Below, piece after piece: positions 59,601 through 64,000 of a DNA stretch of 64,000 nt. This DNA is from Atrina japonica (taxonomy: Eukaryota; Mollusca; Bivalvia; Pterioida; Pinnidae). Each line of letters begins with the position of its first letter. Position 1 is the stretch's first letter. The notes under the pieces were generated by a model, which saw nothing but the letters and a program-made list of their open reading frames with translations, ran no database searches and was not told the origin of the DNA. The stretch spans positions 124,001 through 188,000 of the forward strand of contig BROG01000529.1 of the NCBI GenBank assembly GCA_030159075.1, written 5' to 3'. Both the position numbers and the translations under genes were made by a program.

Positions 59601-62600
59601 TTTTGTATTCAATGAAATTTATTTCCAATGAAAAGAAAACACATATAACAGCAATTATTCAAATCATATATGAATGTCTGTAAAAGTGTGTGTGAGTGTG
59701 TGTGAGTGTGAGCGAGTATGTGTGTGTGTGTGTGTGTATGTGTGAGCAAATATGTGTGAGTGTGTGTGAGTATGTGTGTGTATGTGTGTGTGAGTGTGTG
59801 TATGTGTGTATATAAGTGTGTGTGAATGTGAGTGTGTGAGTTTGTGTGTGTGTATAAGTGTGTGTGAATGTGTGAGTGTGAGTATGTGCGAGTTTGTGTG
59901 TGTGAGTGAGTGTGAGTGTGTGTGTGAGTATGTGTAAGTGTGCATGCATGTGTGTGTCTGTGTCTTTGAGAGTGTGTGTGAGTGTGCATATCTATACATG
60001 TGTGTCCGAGTTTATTGATAGAAACAGTCAAACAGGATAGAGGTTGCACTTACCAGATAAGAGGAAATGTGTAATAAAGAATGGTTATCTGGGTGGGTAT
60101 GAACACCATCATAAACACTACAACTGTTCTGAAAGTGAAAAACACAATGTAGATTAGAAGAAATCATGATGTATTCTGTATCTGGTATACTGTACATCAG
60201 GAAATTTACACCTGGCGGTAATTACACTACATACGCAATGAAGAGTTTTTTGTGCAAATTACCTCACGTATCAGCCCCACAGCTGTGCTAAGAATCATCA
60301 TTAATACAGGATTGGTCTAAGAAAAGTGTGACATCACGTAAAATACTCCCACTGGTATGGTTTGTATAAGAAAATCACATAATTAACTACACATGGAAAT
60401 ATCTATGTTTACAGTATATAGGTACTAAATTATCATATTTGCTTCTGAAAAACAATTTCTGAACATATAAATACAATTTTTTTTTTTGAGCATTTGAAAA
60501 TTAAAATTAGAATTGATATCAAACTGATCTACAAATTTTATAAAGAGTATTGGCTCCAAGATGGATATTGTTTTGAATATATACAAATATGTTCAGATAC
60601 AAGTCAGATTGTTCAGTTAACTCATCAACCCCTGAAAAACAATGGACTCTTCTGTAAACCAATGACGTAGACCAGTCCAAATTTGCCTTTAGGGGGTCAA
60701 TGAATTACAGGTTTATAAAAAATTGAAATACTGAATAGATTTTAAGAAATGAAATACATTTATATACTGACAGTCAATTTTAATGGAGAAGAAACATGGT
60801 TTTTATGTTTTTATGGGGGAGGGGTGGAGTAGATTCGCCTTTCTGGAGACTGGTTTGTCCTTCATTCTTATCAGCCAAACATCTTTTACCAGTGAAAAGC
60901 TGTAGCCTAAGAGACTCTTTTGCACTATGAACAGATATAGGAAAAACTATAACATACTCTACCCCATCCCCACCCCCCAAATTGAGTGGTAAGGGCACAG
61001 GGTTAGGAAACCAAAATGGTATTTTTACTGATAAATGTTTTTCTGTTAATAGACCCTTTAGCAGTAACTACGGTCCTGTGACTGTGCCAGTCTTCCGGTT
61101 GGCAAAATGATACAGATTCCCGGAAAATGCTGTCAAGAAACAATCATTTACTATAAACATAAGACTATAAACGTGTATGTCTTTGTGGGTATCTCTATCA
61201 TTTTGCCAACCGGAAGACTGGCAAAGTCACAGGACCGCAGTTACTGCTAAAAGGTCTATGAATAGTACCATAAGAAAATAAAGGTAAAAACTGTACCAAA
61301 TAAAAGTTAGAAACTGGAAACTGAATTTCTGGAATTTTTTGTTTAAGATAAAACAAAACACAGAATGCGGGACTAAAACCGTAAAAATCCACGAAATCTG
61401 TAATGGTTGGATCTATGTGATCATGAGGACATCAAAGTGCACCGCGGAATGGCCTAGGATTGGGTATGCCTGAATCAAACTAATGACCACATAATCATAG
61501 TTTGTTTGTTTGTTTATTTTTGTTTAACGTCCCACTGAAGAATCTTTCACTTATATGGAGACGTCACCAAATGCCAGTGAAGGGCTTCAAATTTTGGCAT
61601 ATGCCAGGCACTTACGACCATTGAGCAGTGAGGGTTCTTTAATGTGCAACACCTACTGCGACACGGGACCTCGAGTTTTACAGTCTCATCCAAAGGACAG
61701 GAAACCATTCTGCTGCTGGCTGGTCTCAAACTCATGACCAAGAGTCGAGCGCGCTACCAACTGAGCCAGGCCAGAAAATTTTAACAATCAGTGGTGATAA
61801 TTAGGTAATCGTTACTGGGACATTAGCCAAGTTTTTTCCAAAAAAATTTTCCTTCTGTTTTTACTACTTAGAATGAGTTATACACAGGCATTAAAATTCT
61901 TAAATCCGTACATATGTTTTGAAAATTACTTGAGAAAACCGGTCTGGCATTTATTTGTTTGCAAATAATTACTTCGACCTTACTATTTGTATATAATCAC
62001 ACGACACTGAACATGACCTCATTTTCACAAAATATAAAGGAACATAAGAATTGTTATGTCTGTGTATATATTGTACGTCAATCTAAGTAGCAGAAAATGA
62101 AATTAATTTTTTGGAAAATTAGAAAACACAGCTAATGCCCCCTTAAATGTTTTGTTTATTTAGCACGGGAAAGGAGATATTGAATTATGCCGCCCACCTC
62201 AAACTGGAGGCCTGGCAATAAATGTGTGCTATCAAAGCGTGCAATTTCATTGGTCGATCATGTTACACATCTTCACGTCTAACTTCAGACTGACTCATCC
62301 AGTAAGAATTATTGTGAGTCAGAACTGGGTTGTGGTGGAATTTCTAGGGTCAAAATCTGGGACCTTGAGTCAAATGGAAACCCCAGGGAGTTTATAAGAT
62401 TCCCAATCTTCAACTGAAACAAAATCAAACCTTTGGTTTTTGGATCCACTATCCACGATCAAAACCAAGGCAATGCCCGCACATGCCATCAGAACGAGCC
62501 TGGAAAGAATTTACAAGAGCATAACTATACGTTGGTCAATCTTAATACTGTACATACTAGTAAAACCATTGTTTACATTATCGTCCTGGAAACAGTGTAT

Positions 62601-63967
62601 TTGTATGGAAAATATTCATTTGATGACAATGTAAAAAATTTGCTGCAAACCCTGAAAAAATTATGAAAAAATATAAAAACAATATATAACAATAATGTTA
62701 TATGAAAATCTTAGAATTTCTATGTTCTTGCTTGTGAACGTTTTACAACTTTTTAATTATTATAGTTTACATGTACTGAACTTTCAAGTGGTATACAGTA
62801 CAGCTCAGGTGTTTTGTAGATTTTACACAAAACACAGTGGGCATATCACCTGAAAACACTGTGGGAATCCAAGTGGTTCTCTGTGTAAATGTTCACACCT
62901 TCAAGGTACAGGTATACCCCCTGGTGTGGTTCATTGTTTATTGATGTCATCCCACTCTACAGGTAATTTACCTGAGGAACAGCACTTACTCACTCAGAGA
63001 TGCTACATGTAACTATTACACTTTTATTTCAATGTAAATCAGTGTTTTTCTCAAATGTATTAAAGGGGTTTGACATGTTTGATGGTGATGTTTTAGCTTT
63101 TTTTACAAATTTTATTTTGTAATCATTAAAATTTATATTAAATCACAGACATGTAATCTGTGTCTGATTATATCTAATAAATAAATTATAATTTATTCAA
63201 AATTCTGTACAAAGTTTAGTTATATTTACATGTACATATCCTGAACTTTAACCTCCTAAATCTTAATAATTCACTAGCTCAAAATTAAATAAAATTAATA
63301 ATGATCTGTGCAGTTCTACTGAAGAACAATTAACACAAACACAGTATCTGAAAAAGTGATATATCATAATAGAAAGACTTCAGTCTTAATACAGTTGATT
63401 TATGCTATTGTTTACTTGTTGCTGTTGTTCATTTCTATTATTTTATTTTATTTTGAATTTTGTTTCCAAAACTATATTGTTACAAATATATAGAAAAACA
63501 AATATTGCTTGAAACAGTCCTCTAATTTATTTTAAATATACATATACATGTTGCAAAATAGCAACAATAACATACATAAAATGTAGGAGAGGTTGTAGGA
63601 AGGAAAAATTAAAAAAAAATTTTTTTTTTTAAATTACATTGTATGGCCAGTCTCTGTTGCTTAATTAATGATTTCATGTTTTATGTATTTGTTGTTAACT
63701 TGCTATTTTATTTATCTATTTAGGGGTATAGCAAGCAAACTTAATTTGGAATTAATTACTGTAACAATAGATTAATAATAATTTAATTTGGAAATGCATG
63801 TAACTCATACATGTCTAAGTTGCATCAACAAGCTGGTTGGACTTGGGGAATTAGAGACAGTGTATTAACTTTAATCTTCAATTTGAATGACATTCCCCAA
63901 AACAATAAAAATCACCCATGCGTGAAACCTACCTGGCCATCTCAACCAAGCGACCCTTCCTGACATT
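37149..63967 (-). CDS. Large polytopic membrane protein gene, 5'-truncated (20 coding exons), family not recognised
   Basis: Twenty exons on the minus strand join in phase from the right edge to a TAA at 37149-37151, giving about 900 codons. Nearly every exon encodes one or two strongly hydrophobic segments of about 20 residues with short charged loops; I count roughly 20-25 membrane spans, with one longer hydrophilic loop ([20 protein letters not shown]) and one near the C-terminus ([20 protein letters not shown]). The C-terminus is KLQPYMEVR. No catalytic motif, signal peptide or soluble domain is visible. All borders are GT-AG except the unresolved 3' end of the exon at 50959-51062. It converges on USP47. 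It could be a multi-span transporter-like or GPI-pathway-like protein, but no known family was recognised, so function is left open. That it is a real gene is well supported by 20 mutually phase-compatible exons. Confidence 0.85.
37569..38106 (-). repeat. About 43-bp minisatellite made of the last exon's 3' splice site
   Basis: About 14 units. On the minus strand each reads TCTTTCAG then TGTTGCGGAGCAAGTGTTAT, i.e. the acceptor and first 30 or so bases of the last coding exon. Two subtypes (43 bp with ATCTTTCAG, and about 40-42 bp with TTTTTCAG or TATTTTTCAG) alternate, so the higher-order unit is a dimer. Confidence 0.95.
38365..38830. mobile_element. Probable relative of the CTCACCTGAG repeat
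   Basis: Begins CACTCAGCTCACCTGAGTGA, ends AAAGCTCACCTGTGTGAATC, with body GTGTATGATCTAGAACAAAT. Weaker and more diverged than the 53.5-kb element. Confidence 0.4.
38956..39096 (-). CDS. Membrane protein gene exon 19
   Basis: Acceptor TGACAG, donor GTATGT; 47 codons, phase 0 to 0. Reads [20 protein letters not shown] then [20 protein letters not shown]. Confidence 0.88.
39385..39677 (+). mobile_element. SINE-2 copy 1 with exact target-site duplication
   Basis: tRNA-like head GGCCTGGCTCAGTCCGGTAG with B box GTTCGAGTCCCGCC, body GGCACGTTAAAGAACCCTCA and CTCCATATGAGTGAAATATT, tail AATAAACAAACAAACAAAC. Flanked by TCAAATCTTGGTC at 39372-39384 and 39678-39690, a 13-bp exact direct repeat. Confidence 0.95.
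39706..39863. mobile_element. MITE-D2 copy
   Basis: CTACTGTAGAACCTGTCTTG to CAAGACAGGTTCCACAGTA. Confidence 0.75.
39911..40010 (+). mobile_element. tRNA-like fragment
   Basis: GTGGCAGTGGTCCAGTGGTA then TAGCATTCACCACTCAAG; B-box region is weak. Probably a decayed SINE head. Confidence 0.35.
40205..40515 (-). mobile_element. SINE-1 copy 4 with duplicated head
   Basis: Reverse orientation. The segment from GACCACACTGCAAGTAAACTGG to ACCCATGCTGACCAGAGAAA occurs twice (about 40298-40383 and 40409-40500), each with GGGACTCGAACCCATGCTGA, i.e. an intact reversed B box. Confidence 0.8.
40661..40814 (-). CDS. Membrane protein gene exon 18
   Basis: Acceptor TTACAG, donor GTAAGT; 154 bp, phase 2 to 0. 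Reads [20 protein letters not shown] then [18 protein letters not shown]. Confidence 0.88.
41679..41806. mobile_element. MITE-A copy 5 (internally deleted)
   Basis: ATTGTAAACCTGAAAATTTT to TTTTCGGCTATACAGTA. Confidence 0.65.
41876..41994. mobile_element. MITE-C copy 4 (right part only)
   Basis: TTTTTATGCCTGTGTATAGC to CATAGCTAATGCCCCTTTAA. Confidence 0.75.
42028..42161 (-). CDS. Membrane protein gene exon 17
   Basis: Acceptor TTTCAG, donor GTAAGT; 134 bp, phase 0 to 2. Reads [20 protein letters not shown] then [20 protein letters not shown]. Confidence 0.88.
42212..42302. mobile_element. MITE-B copy
   Basis: TTTAACTCATTAACCCCTGA to AAGGGGTGAATGAGTTA; 50 bp upstream of exon 17 on the minus strand. 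Confidence 0.8.
42770..43440 (-). repeat. 23-bp minisatellite made of exon 16's 5' splice site
   Basis: About 26 good units from 42838, with degenerate ones at the left. On the minus strand each reads GATGGCTATAATGGTAAGAT plus ACT; the right-most unit is the true exon-16 end and donor. Variation is almost confined to one position (TATAATG, TGTAATG, TAAAATG). Confidence 0.96.
43418..43562 (-). CDS. Membrane protein gene exon 16
   Basis: Acceptor TCGTAG, donor GTAAGA; 145 bp, phase 2 to 0. Reads [20 protein letters not shown] and ends [11 protein letters not shown]. Its last 10 or so bases and the donor are the founder of the 23-bp minisatellite that fills the intron. Confidence 0.88.
44812..44950. 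mobile_element. MITE-D2 copy (diverged)
   Basis: TATACTGTGGAACCTGTCTT with GACAGACCACCCCATCTGTC; right end unclear. Confidence 0.6.
44971..45063. mobile_element. MITE-B copy, diverged right end
   Basis: ATTAACCCACTCACCCCTAA with GTAGAGTCC body; right end CACGGGCAGGTCAGTTTAAC. It ends about 20 bp from exon 15. Confidence 0.7.
45081..45228 (-). CDS. Membrane protein gene exon 15
   Basis: Acceptor TGACAG, donor GTAAGC; 148 bp, phase 1 to 2. Reads [20 protein letters not shown] then [20 protein letters not shown], two clear spans. Confidence 0.88.
45249..45325. repeat. 23-bp tandem repeat, 3.4 units
   Basis: TGTTATATCTWTGTTATACT plus CAC units, about 20 bp upstream (minus strand) of the exon-15 acceptor. 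Confidence 0.9.
46062..46176 (-). CDS. Membrane protein gene exon 14
   Basis: Acceptor TTACAG, donor GTGAGT; 115 bp, phase 0 to 1. Reads [20 protein letters not shown] then [18 protein letters not shown]. Confidence 0.87.
46236..46453. mobile_element. MITE-B long form
   Basis: GTTTAACTCATTACCCCCTG to CAGGGGTTGAAGAGTTAAAG. Confidence 0.75.
46517..46772 (-). mobile_element. SINE-1 copy 5
   Basis: Reverse orientation: ATACTCAACAATTTTTCAAT ... CTGGACTCAAACCAGCAAGG ... TGATGCTCTAACCCCTTGAC. Confidence 0.78.
46786..46996. mobile_element. MITE-A copy 6
   Basis: TACTGTATATCTG to AAACAGTATAT, with degenerate arms. Confidence 0.7.
47043..47329 (+). mobile_element. SINE-2 copy 2 with target-site duplication
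   Basis: Same head, body and AATAAACAAACAAAC tail. Flanked by ATACATACTCCA at 47031-47042 and 47330-47341 (12 bp, exact). Confidence 0.95.
47472..47676 (-). CDS. Membrane protein gene exon 13
   Basis: Acceptor TTGTAG, donor GTTTGT; 205 bp, phase 2 to 0. Reads [20 protein letters not shown] then [20 protein letters not shown], two spans. Confidence 0.87.
47885..47977. mobile_element. MITE-B copy
   Basis: TCAACTCATTCACCCCTAAA to ATGGGCTGACAAGTCAAC; about 25 bp from exon 12. Confidence 0.72.
48002..48098 (-). CDS. Membrane protein gene exon 12
   Basis: Acceptor TTGTAG, donor GTAAAT; 97 bp, phase 1 to 2. Reads [20 protein letters not shown] then [11 protein letters not shown]. Confidence 0.87.
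48150..49025. repeat. About 19-bp diverged minisatellite
   Basis: Over 35 imperfect units of GTTATCATTCTGGGTAGTT type in the intron upstream of exon 12 on the minus strand. Confidence 0.88.
49295..49384. mobile_element. MITE-B-like palindromic element, distinct family
   Basis: TTAACCCTTTCACTCCTAAA to AGGGTTGAAAGGGTTAA: same size and layout as MITE-B but different sequence. Confidence 0.65.
49401..49623. mobile_element. MITE-A copy 7
   Basis: CTGCATATCTGGACATTTTT to TTTCCAGCTATAATGTAA, with the family's body GGTGAATTTAAAATGAAAGC. Confidence 0.78.
49695..49844 (-). CDS. Membrane protein gene exon 11
   Basis: Donor GTAAGT; acceptor AAAAG at 49845, with weak pyrimidine support; 150 bp, phase 1 to 1. 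Reads [20 protein letters not shown] then [20 protein letters not shown] better acceptor (GTCCACAG) lies inside at about 49767 and has the same phase, so the exon may start there. Confidence 0.65.
50095..50235 (+). mobile_element. Interspersed element family H, copy 3 (5'-truncated)
   Basis: Matches the 3' half: CATCAGAGCCAACGAGAGAC followed by the AAATAAATAAAGTTTA tail. Confidence 0.5.
50528..50648. repeat. Compound (CT)n-(GTCT)n-(CA)n microsatellite
   Basis: About 120 bp of CT-rich then CA repeats. Apparent ORFs on both strands are repeat artefacts. Confidence 0.95.
50733..50790. repeat. Short tandem repeat ACAGACAGAATGGCCACA
   Basis: Three imperfect 18-bp units just beyond the CA microsatellite. 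Confidence 0.85.
50959..51062 (-). CDS. Membrane protein gene exon 10 (3' border unresolved)
   Basis: Acceptor TCACAG after a T tract; phase 0 in, reading [20 protein letters not shown] then [14 protein letters not shown] before an in-frame TAG. The listed 3' end uses a GTATTG donor and leaves phase 2, whereas the next recognised exon needs phase 1. Either the true donor is elsewhere or a short exon between 49.9 and 50.9 kb was missed. Confidence 0.55.
51301..51476 (-). CDS. Membrane protein gene exon 9
   Basis: Acceptor TTGCAG-like (GAGACACTTGCAG context), donor GTAAAT; 176 bp, phase 1 to 0. Reads [20 protein letters not shown] then [20 protein letters not shown], two spans. Confidence 0.85.
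51709..51930 (+). mobile_element. SINE-3 (third tRNA-derived SINE)
   Basis: Head AATGGTAGCTCAGTTGGTAA with B-box-like CCTGGTTCGATCTCC about 50 bp later, a tRNA layout, then an unrelated body and a TAGTGGCACTTAAAAAGCC end. Not a functional tRNA: acceptor stem not formed. Confidence 0.65.
52107..52165 (+). mobile_element. tRNA-like fragment (SINE head)
   Basis: GTGATCTAGTGGTAGAGCAT followed 25 bp later by GGTTTGAATCGAAG, the spacing of A and B boxes. No cloverleaf with matched acceptor stem; most likely a SINE head. Confidence 0.45.
52262..52500 (-). mobile_element. SINE-1 copy 6
   Basis: Reverse orientation: CACACTCAACAATTTTTCAG ... GGGTTCGAACCTGTGCCGAC ... GTTCTAACCACTTGGCC. Confidence 0.8.
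52610..52688 (-). CDS. Membrane protein gene exon 8
   Basis: Acceptor TTACAG, donor GTAAGA; 79 bp, phase 0 to 1. Reads [20 protein letters not shown]. Confidence 0.84.
52775..52995 (-). mobile_element. SINE-1 copy 7 (diverged)
   Basis: Reverse orientation: TTTTTAATTGTGGAGGAGAG ... AACTGGCAAACTTTCTCACA ... CTAACAACC; only 275 bp from copy 6. Confidence 0.7.
53492..54172. mobile_element. Interspersed repeat ending AGCCTTCGGCTCAGGTGGGC
   Basis: Starts ACAAGAGACCCAAGAGGGCC with CTCAATTGCTCACCTGAG and ends GCTTGAGCCTTCGGCTCAGG plus an A run. The layout is typical of a bivalve interspersed family; no coding capacity recognised. Confidence 0.6.
54214..54415 (-). CDS. Membrane protein gene exon 7
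   Basis: Acceptor TTGTAG, donor GTAAGT; 202 bp, phase 2 to 0. Reads [20 protein letters not shown], an acidic loop [12 protein letters not shown], then a span [20 protein letters not shown]. Confidence 0.86.
54465..54697. mobile_element. MITE-A copy 8
   Basis: CTATACTTGGATATTTTCAC to TTTGCAGGTATAACAGTA. Confidence 0.78.
55409..55524 (-). CDS. Membrane protein gene exon 6
   Basis: Acceptor TTTTAG, donor GTAAGT; 116 bp, phase 0 to 2. Reads [20 protein letters not shown] then [13 protein letters not shown], two spans. Confidence 0.85.
55573..55734. mobile_element. MITE-D copy
   Basis: AGTGACAACCTGTGTATAAA to ATACAAGTTTCACTG; directly abuts MITE-A copy 9. Confidence 0.65.
55739..56386. mobile_element. 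MITE-A copy 9, split by a nested element
   Basis: TACTGTATAATGAAATTTTT at the left and ATATCTAGGTATACAGTA at the right; the middle (about 55857-56260) is a different inverted-repeat element. Confidence 0.8.
55857..56260. mobile_element. Nested MITE with 18-bp TTGTTGTAATTGTGCGCA ends
   Basis: TTGTTGTAATTGTGCGCA at 55857-55874 is the exact reverse complement of 56243-56260. About 404 bp, no coding frame, inserted in MITE-A copy 9. A partial second copy of the right end (GTGCACAATTACAACA) lies at about 56228. Confidence 0.85.
56580..56670. mobile_element. MITE-D2 copy (short)
   Basis: ATTCAATAAAACCTCTTTTA to CAAGACAAGCTCTACTGTA. Confidence 0.65.
56706..57010 (-). mobile_element. SINE-1 copy 8, founder of the satellite
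   Basis: Reverse orientation: TTTTACGCCACACTCAACAA ... TATGGTGGCGGCCAGTTTTT ... GACTAGAGGTGAGAGACTGC ... GATGCTCTAACCACACAGGC; its head continues without a break into the 71-bp tandem array. Confidence 0.85.
56938..58450 (-). repeat. 71-bp satellite made from the tRNA-like head of SINE-1
   Basis: About 21 units, each with GACTAGAGGTGAGAGACTTC, ATGGTCTAAAGTGTGAT and CTCTAACCACTCAGCC or CCCTAACCACACAGGC. On the minus strand this is the 5' half of a tRNA-like head with its A-box-like GGCTGAGTGGTTAGAGCAT; the B box is absent from the unit. It continues directly from the SINE-1 copy at 56706-57010. Confidence 0.92.
58609..58638 (-). CDS. Membrane protein gene exon 5, 30-bp microexon
   Basis: Acceptor TAGTAG with a pyrimidine tract, donor GTAAAA; exactly 10 codons, phase 0 to 0, reading [10 protein letters not shown]. 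It joins ICI before and GFEQVLF after. Because phase is 0 on both sides, skipping it would keep the frame. Supported by the splice sites and plausible sequence, but it is short. Confidence 0.6.
59033..59150 (-). CDS. Membrane protein gene exon 4
   Basis: Acceptor TTTCAG, donor GTAAGT; 118 bp, phase 2 to 0. Reads [20 protein letters not shown] then [14 protein letters not shown]: one or two spans followed by a positively charged loop. Confidence 0.83.
59684..60005. repeat. (GT)n-rich imperfect microsatellite
   Basis: About 320 bp of TGTG with GTGAG and TATG interruptions. Long minus-strand frames here are Thr/His repeat artefacts. Confidence 0.95.
60054..60128 (-). CDS. Membrane protein gene exon 3
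   Basis: Acceptor TTTCAG, donor GTAAGT; 75 bp, phase 2 to 2. Reads [20 protein letters not shown], one membrane span. Confidence 0.82.
60615..60709. mobile_element. MITE-B copy
   Basis: AGTTAACTCATCAACCCCTG to AGGGGGTCAATGAATTAC. Confidence 0.8.
61049..61259. mobile_element. Inverted-repeat element with arms of about 65 bp
   Basis: ATAGACCCTTTAGCAGTAAC ... GCCAGTCTTCCGGTTGGCAA (61049-61112) is the near-exact reverse complement of 61196-61259. Spacer about 83 bp. No ORF. Confidence 0.85.
61498..61775 (-). mobile_element. SINE-2 copy 3, reverse
   Basis: Starts with the reversed tail TTTGTTTGTTTGTTTATTTT and ends CTACCAACTGAGCCAGGCC (reversed head). More diverged than the other two. Confidence 0.88.
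61811..62147. mobile_element. MITE-C copy 5
   Basis: GTTACTGGGACATTAGCCAA to ACACAGCTAATGCCCCCTTAA. Confidence 0.78.
62431..62499 (-). CDS. Membrane protein gene exon 2
   Basis: Acceptor TTCCAG, donor GTTTGA; 69 bp, phase 2 to 2. Reads [20 protein letters not shown], one membrane span. Confidence 0.78.
62500..63932. other. Intron of the membrane protein gene, no recognised feature
   Basis: Very AT-rich (runs of A and T near 63610), no repeat family or exon identified between the first two visible minus-strand exons. Confidence 0.5.
63933..63967 (-). CDS. Membrane protein gene, first visible exon
   Basis: Donor GTAGGT on the minus strand next to 63933. Reads [13 protein letters not shown] pyrimidine-rich tract and AAAACAG support an acceptor at 63967/63968, but the frame also stays open to the window edge ([20 protein letters not shown]), so the exon may instead extend past 64000. 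Confidence 0.5.
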
Positions 63968-64000
63968 CTGTTTTGATAAGACAAGTAAGAAGTACATGTA

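Noticed and set aside
59609..60049. Thr/His-repeat frames on the minus strand
   Set aside because: Translation of a GT-rich microsatellite; three overlapping frames are open at once.

Overview
This is a gene-sparse, AT-rich, intron-rich animal genomic window. It looks like a mollusc, probably a bivalve; that is an inference from the exon/intron style, the very high density of short tRNA-derived SINEs and palindromic MITEs, and USP47 sequence features, not from a database search. It holds parts of two convergent protein-coding genes, and almost everything else is introns, 3' ends and repeats.

Plus strand, 168-27491: the 3' four-fifths of a USP47 (ubiquitin carboxyl-terminal hydrolase 47) gene. 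I could place 26 coding exons with GT-AG borders and consistent phase, giving about 1085 codons, from the zinc-ribbon part of the USP catalytic domain to the stop codon. The catalytic Cys box lies upstream of the window; the His box and the WYSFND box are inside. A long 3' UTR probably follows, to about 29.2 or 31.2 kb.

Minus strand, 63967 down to 37149: the 3' part of a large polytopic membrane protein gene. I traced 20 coding exons (about 900 codons, roughly 20-25 hydrophobic segments) in one continuous phase-consistent chain, except for one exon whose 3' border I could not resolve. I do not recognise the family. The two genes converge, with an intergenic stretch at about 31.2-37.1 kb filled with repeats.

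Repeats: at least five MITE-like palindromic families (A-E), three tRNA-derived SINE families (two copies of one have exact target-site duplications), a nested MITE, a long-arm inverted repeat, simple repeats, and about a dozen minisatellites. The most striking pattern is that several tandem duplications and minisatellites are centred on exon-intron junctions of both genes, so that 5' or 3' splice sites themselves have been multiplied: 5.5 kb, 13.3 kb, 17.3-18.8 kb, 37.6-38.1 kb and 42.8-43.4 kb. A second striking structure is a 1.5-kb satellite made from the tRNA-like head of a SINE (56.9-58.4 kb). No CRISPR, operon or prokaryotic feature is present, and no functional RNA gene was found.
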